From: a bacterium
GTDB taxonomy: Bacteria > Chloroflexota > Anaerolineae > Caldilineales > Caldilineaceae
Direction of reading: 5' to 3'
Assembly (NCBI GenBank): GCA_016124945.1
Contig: WGMT01000020.1
Span: 62,001 to 126,000 of the forward strand
Length of the DNA: 64,000 nt
Position 1 is the stretch's first letter. Every line of letters starts with the position of its first letter. The position numbers were made by a program, and so were the translations under genes. The notes under the pieces are model-generated. The model searched no databases. It worked only from the letters and a program-made list of their open reading frames with translations, and was not told the DNA's origin. This document shows, piece by piece, positions 8,393-18,366 of the stretch.

Positions 8393-9450
8393 AAAACGAC
8401 TATACGCAAGATGGCCCGATTGGTATGTCTTTACAGGGTGTGACTAAGTACTTTAACGAAGTCGGCGCGGCCAATGGCGTCGACCTCACCGTGCGCCAAG
8501 GACAGCTTGTGGCGCTGCTCGGCCCAAGTGGCTGCGGCAAGACGACGACATTGCGTCTGATTGCCGGCTTTGAGAGCGTAGACAGCGGCATCATCGAAAT
8601 CGGTGGACAGCGGGTGGCTGCGCCAGGCTTGCACGTGCCACCGGAAAAGCGACGTGTAGGCATGGTCTTTCAAGAGTATGCACTCTTCCCACATCTGAAC
8701 GTCCTCGACAACGTGCGATTTGGGCTGCGCAACGCCCCCGCGCGAGGACAGGAATCAGCGCGCATCGCTGATGTCCTCGATCTGGTGGGGTTGATTGGGC
8801 TGGAAAAGCGCATGCCCCACGAACTCAGCGGCGGGCAGCAACAACGGGTGGCCCTGGCGCGCGCCCTGGCCCCTGATCCGGCGTTGATCCTGCTGGATGA
8901 ACCGTTCAGCAACCTTGATGCCGGGCTGCGCGTGCGCGTACGTGCCGAGGTGCAGGCCATCCTGCGCCAGGCAGGCGCCACCGCCGTCTTCGTCACCCAC
9001 GATCAAGAGGAAGCGCTCAGCCTCGTTGATCAGGTGGCCGTCATGCTTTCGGGCAAGGTGCAACAGATGGCCACGCCCCAGGAACTCTACTGGCAGCCGG
9101 CCAACCGTGAAGTGGCGGAGTTCATCGGCGACGCCAACTTCGTCCCCGGCAATGCCTACGGACGGCATATTGAGTGTGAATTTGGCACACTCGAAGCGCA
9201 ATTCTCCACACATGGACCTGTCGACGTCCTCATCCGCCCAGAGAGCATCGCCATCAGCCCAGCCCCCCCATCAGACGCGGCCAATCGTGTCCGCAGCCAA
9301 CTCTTTTTCGGCCATGATCAACTGGTCACCGTAGAGATGGCCAATGGAAGAATGGTCAACGTGCGGCTTGGCCCCACCTACCAATTTGCCATCGGTCAAC
9401 CTGTGGCGGTACAGGTGCGAGGGCTGGTAATGGCGTATGAAAAGAATTGA
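8389..9450 (+). CDS. ABC transporter ATP-binding protein (Fe3+/spermidine-type)
   Basis: This 353-residue cytoplasmic ATPase powers the upstream permease. Walker A is GPSGCGKTT near residue 43, the Q-loop lies in [12 protein letters not shown], the signature is LSGGQQQR, Walker B is ALILLDEP, and the H-loop is [12 protein letters not shown]-terminal TOBE-like regulatory region starts near residue 275 ([12 protein letters not shown]). This organisation matches FbpC/PotA-type subunits. The ATG lies inside the permease stop region (ATGA). An inverted repeat follows the stop codon. Confidence 0.9.
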   Translation: MKNDYTQDGPIGMSLQGVTKYFNEVGAANGVDLTVRQGQLVALLGPSGCGKTTTLRLIAGFESVDSGIIEIGGQRVAAPGLHVPPEKRRVGMVFQEYALFPHLNVLDNVRFGLRNAPARGQESARIADVLDLVGLIGLEKRMPHELSGGQQQRVALARALAPDPALILLDEPFSNLDAGLRVRVRAEVQAILRQAGATAVFVTHDQEEALSLVDQVAVMLSGKVQQMATPQELYWQPANREVAEFIGDANFVPGNAYGRHIECEFGTLEAQFSTHGPVDVLIRPESIAISPAPPSDAANRVRSQLFFGHDQLVTVEMANGRMVNVRLGPTYQFAIGQPVAVQVRGLVMAYEKN

Positions 9451-9458
9451 ATTGGGTG

Positions 9459-9490
9459 TAGACCAGTCTACAGACAGGGCGACTGGTCTA
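9459..9490. terminator. Small inverted repeat after the ABC operon
   Basis: TAGACCAGTC at 9459-9468 pairs perfectly with GACTGGTCTA at 9481-9490 around a 12-base loop. It lies between the ATPase stop codon and zwf. The words resemble the inner stem of the hairpin at 5951-6046 (TAGACCA), so it may belong to the same dispersed family. Confidence 0.5.
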
Positions 9491-9546
9491 AGGTAAATCT
9501 ATTGCGAACAACATACGCCAATTTTTCTCCAGAAAAGAGCATCGAT

Positions 9547-11130
9547 ATGACCAACTACACCGTCGTCGAAGGGCAATCCCAAGAGCAGGCCGCTGTCCGT
9601 TCGCGTGTCTCTGCGTTGATGGTGATCTTCGGCGCATCCGGCGACTTAGCCAAACGCAAACTACTCCCGGCACTCTACAGCCTTTACCACAAAGGGCTTC
9701 TGCCCAAGGGCTTTTCCGTGCTTGGTTATGCACGTTCCGAGTATGATGATGAGTCATTCCGCGAGCGTGCCCGCGAGGGGATCGAAGCCTACGGCGATGT
9801 CGAGGTGATAGAAAAAGAGTGGGCAGAGTTTGCCCAAGGGCTTTTCTATGTCTCCGGCGGTTACGACGACACGGCAGACTTTGAGAAGCTGCGCGACCGC
9901 ATTGGCGAAATCGACCAGATCCGCACCACCGACAACAACCGTCTCTTCTACCTGGCCACACCGCCCGCGGTCTACCAGAGCGTGGCCACACAGCTCGGCA
10001 ACGTCAATCTGGTTGGCCCGGTGAACGACAACTGCTGGACACGGTTGGTGGTTGAAAAACCCTTTGGTCATGATCTGCCCAGCGCGCACAAGCTCAACGA
10101 ACATCTGCTGGGCATCTTCGACGAGGACCAGATCTACCGCATCGATCACTACCTGGGCAAAGAAACAGTGCAGAACATCCTTTTCTTCCGTTTCGCCAAC
10201 GGAATTTTTGAGCCGATCTGGAACCGCAACTATGTCGACAACGTGCAGATTACCGTCGCCGAAACCATCGGCGTCGAAGAGCGCGGCGGCTATTACGACA
10301 AGTCCGGCGCGCTGCGCGACATGGCTCAGAACCACATGATGCAGTTGGTCTCGTTGGTGGCAATGGAAGCGCCGGTTGCCTTCGACGCCAAGGCGGTGCG
10401 TGATCAGAAGGTGAATCTACTGCGCAGTATTCGTCCACTCAAGCCGGAAGAAGTGCCCCACTACACCGTGCGCGCCCAATACCGCGCCGGGAAAGCCGGC
10501 AAAGAAGATCTGATCAACTACTGGGACGAGGATGGCGTCGAAGAGAACTCCACCACAGAAACCTATGTAGCCTGGAAGCTCGAAATCGACAACTGGCGCT
10601 GGAACGGTGTCCCCTTCTACTTGCGCACGGGCAAGGGAATGGCGCGCAAGGTTTCGGAGATTACCATCACCTTCCGCCGTGTGCCCCACATGGTTTTCCA
10701 GAATGGAGACGGCACAGAACACGTCAGCCGCAACATTCTGACCATTCGCATTCAGCCCAACGAAGGCATTCACCTCAAAATCAACGCCAAACAGCCGGGG
10801 CCGGCCATTCACATGCAGCCTGTGGACATGGAGTTCAACTACGGCTCCAGCTTCGGCGGCGATCCGCCAGACGCCTACCAGCGGCTGATCCTCGATGTGA
10901 TTCTGGGCGACAGCACGCTCTTCACCCGCCGCGACGAGGTGGAAATTGCCTGGGATCGGGTGACGCGTGTTCAGGAAGGGTGGCGACTGCAAGAGGCGCA
11001 AGAGATCGAAGAAAATGGACGTCCGTTGCGCCTGCCCACCTACACTGCCGGCACCTGGGGGCCCAAAGAATCCGACGCCATGCTCGCCGCCGACAGTCAG
11101 GGCTGGCGCGAACCGGATGGTCGTCACTAA
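9547..11130 (+). CDS. zwf: Glucose-6-phosphate 1-dehydrogenase
   Basis: This 527-residue cytoplasmic enzyme oxidises glucose 6-phosphate to 6-phosphogluconolactone with NADP, the first step of the oxidative pentose phosphate pathway. The coenzyme-binding motif [16 protein letters not shown] starts near residue 30. The active-site motif RIDHYLGKE begins at residue 198, including the conserved Asp-His pair and Lys. Length fits the bacterial enzyme. The start at 9547 is an ATG with a weak AAAGAG upstream; an upstream in-frame TTG would add about 15 residues. pgl, the next enzyme of the pathway, follows after 110 bases. Confidence 0.95.
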   Translation: MTNYTVVEGQSQEQAAVRSRVSALMVIFGASGDLAKRKLLPALYSLYHKGLLPKGFSVLGYARSEYDDESFRERAREGIEAYGDVEVIEKEWAEFAQGLFYVSGGYDDTADFEKLRDRIGEIDQIRTTDNNRLFYLATPPAVYQSVATQLGNVNLVGPVNDNCWTRLVVEKPFGHDLPSAHKLNEHLLGIFDEDQIYRIDHYLGKETVQNILFFRFANGIFEPIWNRNYVDNVQITVAETIGVEERGGYYDKSGALRDMAQNHMMQLVSLVAMEAPVAFDAKAVRDQKVNLLRSIRPLKPEEVPHYTVRAQYRAGKAGKEDLINYWDEDGVEENSTTETYVAWKLEIDNWRWNGVPFYLRTGKGMARKVSEITITFRRVPHMVFQNGDGTEHVSRNILTIRIQPNEGIHLKINAKQPGPAIHMQPVDMEFNYGSSFGGDPPDAYQRLILDVILGDSTLFTRRDEVEIAWDRVTRVQEGWRLQEAQEIEENGRPLRLPTYTAGTWGPKESDAMLAADSQGWREPDGRH

Positions 11131-11240
11131 GATTCTATTCTGAAATTCACAGCAGCCCGACGAATCACGCCAATGTAAAGCGGGCGTCCTGCTGCGCACT
11201 GTAATTTCACGATAGAGACTAAGGAGAAAACAGGAAAGCC

Positions 11241-12056
11241 ATGACCTCCAAGCATTCCAATGGGCAACAAGCCTTTGGCAACAGCGCAGGCCAAGCATCT
11301 TCACAAAACCGGCGCATCGAAGTTGTCCCAAGCGAAGCGGATCTGCTGCGCGTGGCCGGCGAATTGGTCACCGCGGCAGCATTGGTGGCCATTGCACAGC
11401 GTAGCGCGTTCCGTATTGCCCTTGCCGGCGGTTCGACGCCCCGTCCACTCTACGAGCACCTGGCCGCGGACCCCTACATCGATTGGCGTAAGTGGCACAT
11501 CTTTTGGGGCGACGAGCGGTCTGTGCCGCCAACCGACCCCGAAAGCAACTACGCCATGGCGCGCACAAGCCTGCTCGAACAGCTAGAGACGCCGCCCGGC
11601 CTAGTGGTGCGTATGCAGGCCGAACTTGAGCCCGGGGAAGCGGCATTGCGCTATGAACAAAGCGTGCGCGAACTTGTCCCCTCTTGTCGCACTGAAGAGA
11701 CTGGCTTTGTGCCCCGCTTCGACATGATTGTCCTAGGTATGGGCGACGATGGACACACAGCCGGCCTCTTCCCCTACACTGAAGCGCTGAGCGAAAGTGA
11801 GCGCATTGTCGTGGCCAACCCGGTGCCGCAGATCAATACAACACGCATCACCTTCACCTATCCGCTGATCAACGCTGCTCGGCGTATTTTGGTGCTGGTG
11901 AACGGCAAAAAGAAGGCGGCAGCCTTGCGCAGTGTTATTAGCGGCCCTCACGAACCGGAACGCCTGCCCATTCAGGCGTTGAATCCTCTAAACGGGCAGA
12001 TTGTCTGGCTGGTAGACGAGGCGGCTTTCTCACTCATAGAAGCCGAGATGAAATGA
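11241..12056 (+). CDS. pgl: 6-phosphogluconolactonase
   Basis: This 271-residue cytoplasmic enzyme of the DevB/Pgl type hydrolyses 6-phosphogluconolactone. Visible motifs are IALAGGSTPRPLYEHLA, WHIFWGDERSVPPTDPESNYAMA and DMIVLGMGDDGHTAGLFP, the last carrying the family's catalytic Asp/His segment. The N-terminus has about 30 extra polar residues before the fold begins. AAGGAG lies upstream of the ATG. It follows zwf, consistent with a pathway operon. The stop codon lies in a GATGAAATGACGG sequence that begins a low-complexity GTGATGGGG stretch. Confidence 0.93.
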   Translation: MTSKHSNGQQAFGNSAGQASSQNRRIEVVPSEADLLRVAGELVTAAALVAIAQRSAFRIALAGGSTPRPLYEHLAADPYIDWRKWHIFWGDERSVPPTDPESNYAMARTSLLEQLETPPGLVVRMQAELEPGEAALRYEQSVRELVPSCRTEETGFVPRFDMIVLGMGDDGHTAGLFPYTEALSESERIVVANPVPQINTTRITFTYPLINAARRILVLVNGKKKAAALRSVISGPHEPERLPIQALNPLNGQIVWLVDEAAFSLIEAEMK

Positions 12057-12391
12057 CGGGGTGATGGGGTGATGCCGAAACGTCGTCATCCCATCATCAC
12101 TTTCCTTCTGCGCCAAGCTACAGAAGCCGTGGTTTTGTACGCTCCCCTTTTGTCTAGTACAATGCAGATCGTTGCAGTGAATTTTGCTGCAACCGGTTGC
12201 ATCTTTTCTATGTACCTACGCCATGTGTACCACTGTGTGCCCTACGATTGATTCTCCAACCTACGATTGCTGTTGCCTATTTGAAATGCACGCAAAACGG
12301 CTGAGAGCGACAATCGTCAAGCCAATGCCATTATGTTTATTGGTAGTGCCGTGTTCTAAAACTAGCAAGATGAAAATGAAGGAGTCTAAGC
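12057..12391. other. Gap between pgl and glgP: imperfect hairpin, then leader
   Basis: Bases 12060-12105 hold GTGATGGGGTGATG and CATCCCATCATCAC words that pair imperfectly and resemble the dispersed GATGATGG hairpins. Beyond a promoter-like pair at 12135-12163 the sequence is an apparently non-coding leader of about 220 bases. No protein gene is convincing here. Confidence 0.45.
12135..12163 (+). promoter_or_regulatory. Putative sigma-70 promoter for glgP
   Basis: TTGTAC at 12135-12140 and TACAAT at 12158-12163 are separated by 17 bases. Both hexamers match the housekeeping consensus at four or more positions. Transcription would start near 12170, giving a leader of about 220 nt before glgP. 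Confidence 0.45.
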
Positions 12392-14944
12392 ATGAAATCT
12401 CTGGGCAAGATCTCTGTCTTCCCCAAACTGCCGGAGCCGATTGCTCGCCTGCAAGATCTCTCTTATAACCTCTGGTGGATCTGGAACCCTGACGCCCAAC
12501 AGCTCTTTTCTTCACTCGATCCCCTGCTGTGGAAGGCTGTGAATCAAAACCCGGTAAAACTGTTGCGCAATATCAAACAGAACCAACTCAACAGCGCCGC
12601 CGTTAACGACGATTATTTGTCTCTGTATAAGCGTGTGTTGGTCGATTACGATGCCTACATGGATCCAGCGACCAAGACATGGTTCAATACCCAACACGGT
12701 GACAAGAAGAATCTGACCATTGCCTATTTCAGCGCCGAGTTCGGCCTGCACGAAGCGCTGCCCATCTACAGCGGCGGCCTGGGTGTGCTCAGCGGCGATC
12801 ACTGCAAAGAGGCCAGCGACCTCGGGTTGCCTTTTATCGGCGTCGGCTTCCTCTATCCACAAGGGTACTTTACACAGCGTATTTCGGCTGCCGGTGATCA
12901 AGAAGCCATTTACGAAAAGATCGATTTTTCTGAGGTACCTGCCACCGAAGCGCTGGACGCCCACGGTGTGCCCCTGATGATCAACGTCGACCTGCCCGGG
13001 CGCACCGTCTACGCCAAAATCTGGCGTATCCAAGTGGGGCGTATTCCGCTCTACTTGATGGACACCGATGTGGAACGCAACGCGCCGCAGGATCGCGAAC
13101 TGAGCGCTCGGCTCTACGGCGGTGACAACGAAATGCGCATCAGCCAAGAGTTTGTCCTCGGTATTGGCGGTGTGCGGGCCATACGGGCGCTGGGCTACTC
13201 GCCCACCGTCTGGCACATGAACGAAGGACACAGCGCCTTCCTCAACCTGGAACGCATCCGCGAAATCGTACATCAGCAGGGTCTCACCTTCGACGAGGCC
13301 GTGGAAGTGGTGCGTTCCGGCAGCGTCTTCACCACACACACACCGGTTGCCGCCGGCCACGACGCGTTCAATTTCGAGTTGATGGAGAAGTTCTTCTGGC
13401 AATATTGGGGGCAACTGGGCATCGACCGACAGCGCTTCCTCAACCTGGCAAGCCACGACCAGGAATGGGGCACCCAATTCAGCATGACGGTGCTGGCTTT
13501 CCGCCTCAGCGCCTATCACAACGGTGTCAGCGAGTTGCACGGTCATGTATCGCGGCGCATGTGGACGGAGCTATGGCCGGGGACGCCGGTAGAACAGGTC
13601 CCCATCGGCCATATCACAAACGGTGTACACACCGGCACATGGCTCGTCCCCGAACTGCGCGATCTCTACAGCCGCTATTTGGGCAAGGATTGGCTGGAAA
13701 ATGTAGACGATCCTGCAATCTGGCAAGCAGTGGACAAGATCCCTGATCAGGAGCTTTGGGACGTTCATGTAGATCGTAAGCGCCAGATGATCGACTTTGT
13801 GCGAGATCGGGTGCAGCAACAGTACATCCGCCACGGCGAAGGACCGCGTCGTGTGGCTGCCGCCGGCCAATTGCTGGATCCCAATGCCCTGACCTTGGGT
13901 TTCGCCCGTCGCTTCGCCACCTACAAGCGCGCTACACTCATCTTCCGCGATATGGATCGGCTCAAGCGCATTCTGAATAATCCCGAACGACCGGTACAGA
14001 TTGTCTTCTCGGGCAAGTCGCACCCGCGCGACGAACCGGGGAAGGCGCTGATCCGCCGGATCTACGAGATCAGTCAGGATCCCGACTTCGTGGGCAAGAT
14101 TGTCTTTGTGGAGAACTACGACATGAACATCGCCCGTCACCTGATTGCGGGCGTTGACATCTGGCTCAATAACCCGCGCCGCCCCTATGAAGCCAGCGGC
14201 ACCAGCGGGGAGAAGGCTGCCCTCAGCGGCGCGCCGAACTTTAGTGTTCTCGACGGCTGGTGGCGTGAGGGCTTTGACGGTAACAACGGTTGGGCGATCG
14301 GCGAAGAGCGCGAGTACAAAGATCTCGAAACCCAAGACGAAGCCGACGCGCTCAGCCTTTATGCCACGCTTGAAGATGAAATCGTACCGCTCTACTACGA
14401 CAAAGATGCTAACGATGTCTCGCACGGTTGGGTCGAAGTCATGAAGGCGTCGATCCGCTCCTGCGCGCCTCAATTCAGCATGAAGCGCATGATTAAGGAG
14501 TACACCGAGGTCTACTACGTGGCGGCCATGCAGACGGCGGAGCAGTACACGGCCAATCGTCACAGTTTGGCACGGCAGATGGCGGAGTGGAAACGCCGAG
14601 TGCGCCAGCAGTGGTTCACCGTGAATGTGGAAATTCGGCAAGCTGCACCGACACAGGCCACCGTCGGTGAGCCGGTACGCTTGTTGGCACAGGTCTGGTC
14701 AGGCACCTTAGTCGAAGACGACGTCACCGCCGAAATTGTGGTCGGTCACCAAAACGATCAGAATATTGTCGAAGATCCCAAGACGATCCCCATGCAAAAA
14801 GGACAGCGCATGGATCACGGCATTGAATACGAAGGCGCCATCACCGCCGAAGACAGCGGCCAGCTTACGGTTGGCGTCCGGGTGCGGCCCCATCACGAAG
14901 CGATGATCCATCCTTATGAATTGGGGTTGAATCGCTGGGCATAA
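12392..14944 (+). CDS. glgP: Alpha-glucan (glycogen) phosphorylase
   Basis: This 850-residue cytoplasmic PLP enzyme releases glucose 1-phosphate from glycogen or maltodextrins. It is the compact TIGR02094-type phosphorylase: the N-terminus (NLWWIWNPDAQQLF) is typical, followed by GGLGVLSGDHCKEASDLGLP. The PLP Lys is Lys608 in SGTSGEKAALSG. The last ~100 residues (from about 740) form a beta-rich extension seen in this subfamily. GAAGGAG lies upstream of the ATG. With zwf and pgl just upstream it forms a glycogen-to-pentose-phosphate module; phosphoglucomutase is not in the window. Confidence 0.93.
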   Translation: MKSLGKISVFPKLPEPIARLQDLSYNLWWIWNPDAQQLFSSLDPLLWKAVNQNPVKLLRNIKQNQLNSAAVNDDYLSLYKRVLVDYDAYMDPATKTWFNTQHGDKKNLTIAYFSAEFGLHEALPIYSGGLGVLSGDHCKEASDLGLPFIGVGFLYPQGYFTQRISAAGDQEAIYEKIDFSEVPATEALDAHGVPLMINVDLPGRTVYAKIWRIQVGRIPLYLMDTDVERNAPQDRELSARLYGGDNEMRISQEFVLGIGGVRAIRALGYSPTVWHMNEGHSAFLNLERIREIVHQQGLTFDEAVEVVRSGSVFTTHTPVAAGHDAFNFELMEKFFWQYWGQLGIDRQRFLNLASHDQEWGTQFSMTVLAFRLSAYHNGVSELHGHVSRRMWTELWPGTPVEQVPIGHITNGVHTGTWLVPELRDLYSRYLGKDWLENVDDPAIWQAVDKIPDQELWDVHVDRKRQMIDFVRDRVQQQYIRHGEGPRRVAAAGQLLDPNALTLGFARRFATYKRATLIFRDMDRLKRILNNPERPVQIVFSGKSHPRDEPGKALIRRIYEISQDPDFVGKIVFVENYDMNIARHLIAGVDIWLNNPRRPYEASGTSGEKAALSGAPNFSVLDGWWREGFDGNNGWAIGEEREYKDLETQDEADALSLYATLEDEIVPLYYDKDANDVSHGWVEVMKASIRSCAPQFSMKRMIKEYTEVYYVAAMQTAEQYTANRHSLARQMAEWKRRVRQQWFTVNVEIRQAAPTQATVGEPVRLLAQVWSGTLVEDDVTAEIVVGHQNDQNIVEDPKTIPMQKGQRMDHGIEYEGAITAEDSGQLTVGVRVRPHHEAMIHPYELGLNRWA

Positions 14945-14984
14945 TTTAGAAGATGTAGTACGTGATACACAGCATGAACGTGTG

Positions 14985-15042
14985 AAATGCGAATGGGGGT
15001 GGAACGCTCTGAAGTTAGCGTGTTCCACCCCCATTCGCATTT
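14985..15042. terminator. Intrinsic terminator after glgP
   Basis: Bases 14985-15005 pair perfectly (21 bp) with 15022-15042, and the right arm runs into TTTTTGTT. This is a standard rho-independent terminator for glgP on the plus strand. Confidence 0.75.
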
Positions 15043-15134
15043 TTGTTACCAAGCAAGGGGGCCTGTCGATGTTGACCGGTTTACCCTTTTGTTGTTTTAA
15101 TTGGCTCGCTACAAATTCCCTAAGCCTGTCAAAC

Positions 15135-15155
15135 TACAAAACTGTCAATATTGTA
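15135..15155. promoter_or_regulatory. Candidate operator (TACAA-N11-TTGTA)
   Basis: An inverted repeat of TACAA and TTGTA with an 11-base spacer lies about 65 bases upstream of the regulator's -35 box. A further CTACAAA copy lies near 15108. MerR-family B12 regulators often control their own gene, so this is a possible binding site, but the match to any known CarH/LitR operator is not established. Confidence 0.25.
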
Positions 15156-15219
15156 AGCTACTGCTGCTTTAAGATGTGTGCTATACGCAAAACTGCCCAC
15201 CCAAAACTTGGACAATTGA

Positions 15220-15248
15220 TTGACATTAGATATGCGGTGTGCTATAGT
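15220..15248 (+). promoter_or_regulatory. Sigma-70 promoter of the CarH-like regulator
   Basis: TTGACA at 15220-15225 and TATAGT at 15243-15248 are separated by exactly 17 bases. The -35 is perfect and the -10 matches five of six. Transcription should start near 15255, about 48 bases before the ATG at 15303. Confidence 0.7.
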
Positions 15249-15302
15249 GTTGCCTATCGAACGAATGTGTTTCTATTGGCAGTTTCCTTTGGCATTAGAG
15301 GG

Positions 15303-16823
15303 ATGGCTATGGCATCAAAGAAGCGTCAGGATCAATCTTTGAACAACTTGGGTGATGCCGCCGATTCAAGCGCACCCTCGGATCGCCCTACGTATAATTT
15401 ACGGGCTGTTGTCCAGCGTACCGGCCTGAAGCCGGACACGTTGCGTGCCTGGGAAAGACGGTATGGGCTACCGGTGCCGAACCGCACCGGCGGGGGGCAT
15501 CGCGTCTATTCGGAAGCAGATGTTCAGTGTTTGCTCTGGCTGATTGCGCGCCAGGACGAGGGCATGAATATTTCGCAGGCTGTAAAACTGTGGAAAACGC
15601 TTGAAGCAGAAGGACGGCTCCCGGCTGCGACTGATAGTCCGATAGCGCCTGCTCGATCAGCGGAGAAAATTGCGTCCTACGATTCTCCCGGTGGCGGGAT
15701 AATTGAAGATTTGCGACGTCGTTGGATCGACGCCTGTGCAACTTTTAGTGAACGTGAAGCAGAGACGATTCTGGCTCAAGCCTTTGCGCTCTATCCACCA
15801 GAAACCGTCTGTGTGGAGATGCTGCAAAAAGGGCTGAACCAGATTGGTATGGAATGGTATCGGGGCAAGTACACGACACAGCAGGAACATTTCGCTTCGG
15901 CGCTGGCCATGCGCCGTCTTGAGACACTTCTGGCTGCCACCCCGGATCCAACCCAGCATGGTCGCGTTGTGGTTGCCTGTCCTGCACAGGAAAATCATAC
16001 ATTCAGCCCGTTGCTGGTCACCGTCCTCTTGCGGCGGCGTGGTTGGGATGTCGTCTATCTAGGGGCCAATCTGCCCCAAGAAGAGCTGGCCGAAACGGTG
16101 CGTGCTACACGTCCTGATTTGGTAGTTCTTGTGGCACAACAGCTTTCTACGGCGGCGACGTTGCTGGAAATGTCACGAATGTTGGCAGGGCAGCGTGTGC
16201 GCGTGGCGTATGGTGGCCAGATCTTCAACATGATCCCAGCACTACGCGAGCACATTCCGGCCTACTTCTTGGGGACAGAACTGGCTGCCGCACCGATGCA
16301 GATCGAACGGCTCTTGATGCGGCCGCCACTACTGCCGACTGCGCAACCCGTCTCGCGCGATTACGAAGCCGCCTTAGACGAGTTCCAGGAAAAGCAGGCG
16401 CAGATCGATGCCTACGTATGGCAAGTGATGAGCGCACAAGGTATGCCTCAGAGCCATCTTAACGCAGCAAAGCACAACTTTGGACGCGATCTAACCGCAG
16501 CATTGACCCTAGGTAACTTAGACTACTTGGGAAACGACTTGAATTGGATCGCCGGTCTGCTCTCTTATCGCCAGATTTCGCCGGAAGCATTGGTACTCTA
16601 CATAACGGTCTACGCGGAGGCGGCGCGCCGCTATTTAGGCAGGCCGGGCCGACTTATTGTAGAGTGGTTGACCCGGCTGCTCAATCGGCATGGTTATACC
16701 GGGGTGGAAAGCCACGAGCAGATGAACGTACAGCCGCCTGTGCGCAATGTGCCCAATAAGAATTTGGGACATCGGCAGACGCAGGGTGTGCGCACTTCGG
16801 TGAATGGGGACGAAGTTTCGTAA
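15303..16823 (+). CDS. CarH/LitR-like B12-dependent photoreceptor, MerR family
   Basis: This 506-residue cytoplasmic regulator starts with a MerR helix-turn-helix (about residues 31-100; YNLRAVVQRTGLKPDTLRAWERRYG). A helical cap (about 130-220) contains Trp185, nine residues, then Glu195-His196: the Wx9EH signature of adenosylcobalamin photoreceptors such as CarH. A B12-binding Rossmann domain follows (about 225-340), with ENHTFS carrying the cobalt-ligand His232 and AYGGQIF near its end. CarH represses in the dark and releases DNA in light. Unusually, about 160 further residues (345-506) form a helical C-terminal extension. The photolyase operon downstream is the obvious target. The consensus HxxG is HTFS here. 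Confidence 0.85.
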   Translation: MAMASKKRQDQSLNNLGDAADSSAPSDRPTYNLRAVVQRTGLKPDTLRAWERRYGLPVPNRTGGGHRVYSEADVQCLLWLIARQDEGMNISQAVKLWKTLEAEGRLPAATDSPIAPARSAEKIASYDSPGGGIIEDLRRRWIDACATFSEREAETILAQAFALYPPETVCVEMLQKGLNQIGMEWYRGKYTTQQEHFASALAMRRLETLLAATPDPTQHGRVVVACPAQENHTFSPLLVTVLLRRRGWDVVYLGANLPQEELAETVRATRPDLVVLVAQQLSTAATLLEMSRMLAGQRVRVAYGGQIFNMIPALREHIPAYFLGTELAAAPMQIERLLMRPPLLPTAQPVSRDYEAALDEFQEKQAQIDAYVWQVMSAQGMPQSHLNAAKHNFGRDLTAALTLGNLDYLGNDLNWIAGLLSYRQISPEALVLYITVYAEAARRYLGRPGRLIVEWLTRLLNRHGYTGVESHEQMNVQPPVRNVPNKNLGHRQTQGVRTSVNGDEVS

Positions 16824-16860
16824 CTTCCCAAGCATCGGCGGTCAATTGAATAGCCAAACA

Positions 16861-16910
16861 AGTGGAGACCCAGGTCGTTTCAACCAGGTGTCTCCACTTT
16901 GTTTTTTCTT
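16861..16910 (+). terminator. Intrinsic terminator after the CarH-like gene
   Basis: AGTGGAGAC arms (16861-16869 with 16890-16898) close a hairpin whose right arm runs into TTTGTTTTTT. It separates the regulator from the epimerase-photolyase operon. Confidence 0.7.
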
Positions 16911-16989
16911 AACTCTGATTTTTATTTGCCATTACTCTTTTTCATTTATAACCATTGTTTAGAGCATGTTCACGACAGGAGAATCAGGC

Positions 16990-17913
16990 ATGATGCACGT
17001 CATCATTACAGGCGGAACGGGCCTCATTGGCGCCGCGTTGGTGCAAAATCTACTCAAGGATGGTCATCAGGTGACGGTGTTGAGCCGCTCTCCGCAGCAG
17101 AAGCAGAACCCGGCGCTTTCCGGCGCGCAGATCGTGGGCTGGGATGCCCGCACCGCACAAGGATGGGGTGAAGTTGCCGACGGGGCCGATGCCATCGTTA
17201 ACCTGGCCGGCGCCGGTATTGCCGACAGCCGCTGGTCGGCGGAACGCAAACGCGAAATTGTCGAGAGCCGTGTCAACGCAGGCAAGGCCGTGATGGAGGC
17301 AATTCGCAACGCCAAGCAGAAGCCCAAGGTGCTGGTTCAGTCTTCGGCGGTGGGCTACTACGGCCCCAGCGACGACACCATCCTCACCGAAAGCAGCTCT
17401 CCTGGCGGCGATTACCTCTCCCAAGTCTGTTTCGAGTGGGAGGCGTCGACGGCGGGAGCGAAAGAAATGGGCGTTCGTCGCCCCGTGATCCGCACCGGTG
17501 TGGTCCTTACAACCCAAGGTGGGGCGTTGCCCAAGATGCTGCTGCCCTTTCAGTTTTTCATCGGTGGCCCGTTGGGTAGCGGCAAACAGTACTTCCCGTG
17601 GATTCACATCGACGATGAGGTGCGCGCCATCCGGTTTCTGCTCGATTCACCGACAGCGGACGGCCCATACAATTTGACGGCGCCAAACCCGCCCACGAAT
17701 GCCGAGTTCAGCAAACAGTTGGGCACGGCAATGAGCCGTCCTTCGCTGATGCCGGTGCCGTCGTTCGGTCTGCAGATCCTGTTTGGGGAAATGTCGACAG
17801 TGCTGCTTGATGGTCAACGTGCCGTGCCGCAGAAGCTACAAGCGGATGGGTTCCAGTTTCAATATGCCGAAGCCGTGCCGGCCCTGCACGACGTACTCGA
17901 GAATAAGAAATAA
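16990..17913 (+). CDS. TIGR01777 family NAD-dependent epimerase (YfcH-like)
   Basis: This 307-residue short-chain dehydrogenase/epimerase-like protein is cytoplasmic. The dinucleotide motif ITGGTGLIG is at residues 6-14; later segments [25 protein letters not shown] and [15 protein letters not shown] are diagnostic of TIGR01777. A C-terminal DUF1731-like segment includes [27 protein letters not shown]. The substrate of the family is unknown. The start at 16990 is supported by AGGAG eight bases upstream. The gene is followed after three bases by the SRPBCC gene, then the photolyase, an arrangement also seen in light-induced photolyase clusters elsewhere. Confidence 0.88.
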   Translation: MMHVIITGGTGLIGAALVQNLLKDGHQVTVLSRSPQQKQNPALSGAQIVGWDARTAQGWGEVADGADAIVNLAGAGIADSRWSAERKREIVESRVNAGKAVMEAIRNAKQKPKVLVQSSAVGYYGPSDDTILTESSSPGGDYLSQVCFEWEASTAGAKEMGVRRPVIRTGVVLTTQGGALPKMLLPFQFFIGGPLGSGKQYFPWIHIDDEVRAIRFLLDSPTADGPYNLTAPNPPTNAEFSKQLGTAMSRPSLMPVPSFGLQILFGEMSTVLLDGQRAVPQKLQADGFQFQYAEAVPALHDVLENKK

Positions 17914-17916
17914 CCC

Positions 17917-18366
17917 ATGATCTACACCCATCGTTTTCAGGTCCGCGCGCCGCTGGCCGCGGTGAGCGAATTCCACCAGCAAACCGCCAGCATGGGCAAA
18001 ATCACGCCGCCGCCGATCGTGGTGCGTGTCAACAAAGCCCCCGTCCGTCTAGGCGACGGGGATAGCATGGCGTTCACCATGTGGATGGGGCCTCTGCCGG
18101 TGCGCTGGGTGGCCCAGTTCGAAGACGTCACCGAATCCAGCTTTGTGGATCGCCAGGTAGAAGGACCCTTCGCGCAGTGGGTGCACCGTCACAGCTTTGT
18201 GGTCATTGACGCCAATACAACCGAAGTACACGACGAAGTGACTGTACAACTTCACGAATCGAACCGTTGGTGGCAACTGGTGGGTTTCGGGATGTGGATG
18301 GGCTTGCCTGTGCTTTTTGCGTACCGTGGCTGGCGTACACGCCGACTGCTGGAGCAAGCCGCATGA
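17917..18366 (+). CDS. SRPBCC (START-like) ligand-binding protein
   Basis: This 149-residue protein has the polyketide cyclase/SRPBCC fold: an initial strand [16 protein letters not shown], a central WVAQFEDV...[19 protein letters not shown] stretch and a long C-terminal helix with a hydrophobic segment. It probably binds a hydrophobic ligand. In several bacteria members of this family are encoded beside TIGR01777 and photolyase genes, as here. Its stop codon overlaps the photolyase ATG (ATGA), indicating translational coupling. No enzymatic activity can be inferred. Confidence 0.82.
   Translation: MIYTHRFQVRAPLAAVSEFHQQTASMGKITPPPIVVRVNKAPVRLGDGDSMAFTMWMGPLPVRWVAQFEDVTESSFVDRQVEGPFAQWVHRHSFVVIDANTTEVHDEVTVQLHESNRWWQLVGFGMWMGLPVLFAYRGWRTRRLLEQAA

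Noticed and set aside
12512..14641. Long minus-strand ORFs (344 and 356 codons)
   Set aside because: They mirror glgP in the opposite frame and show no domain of their own.
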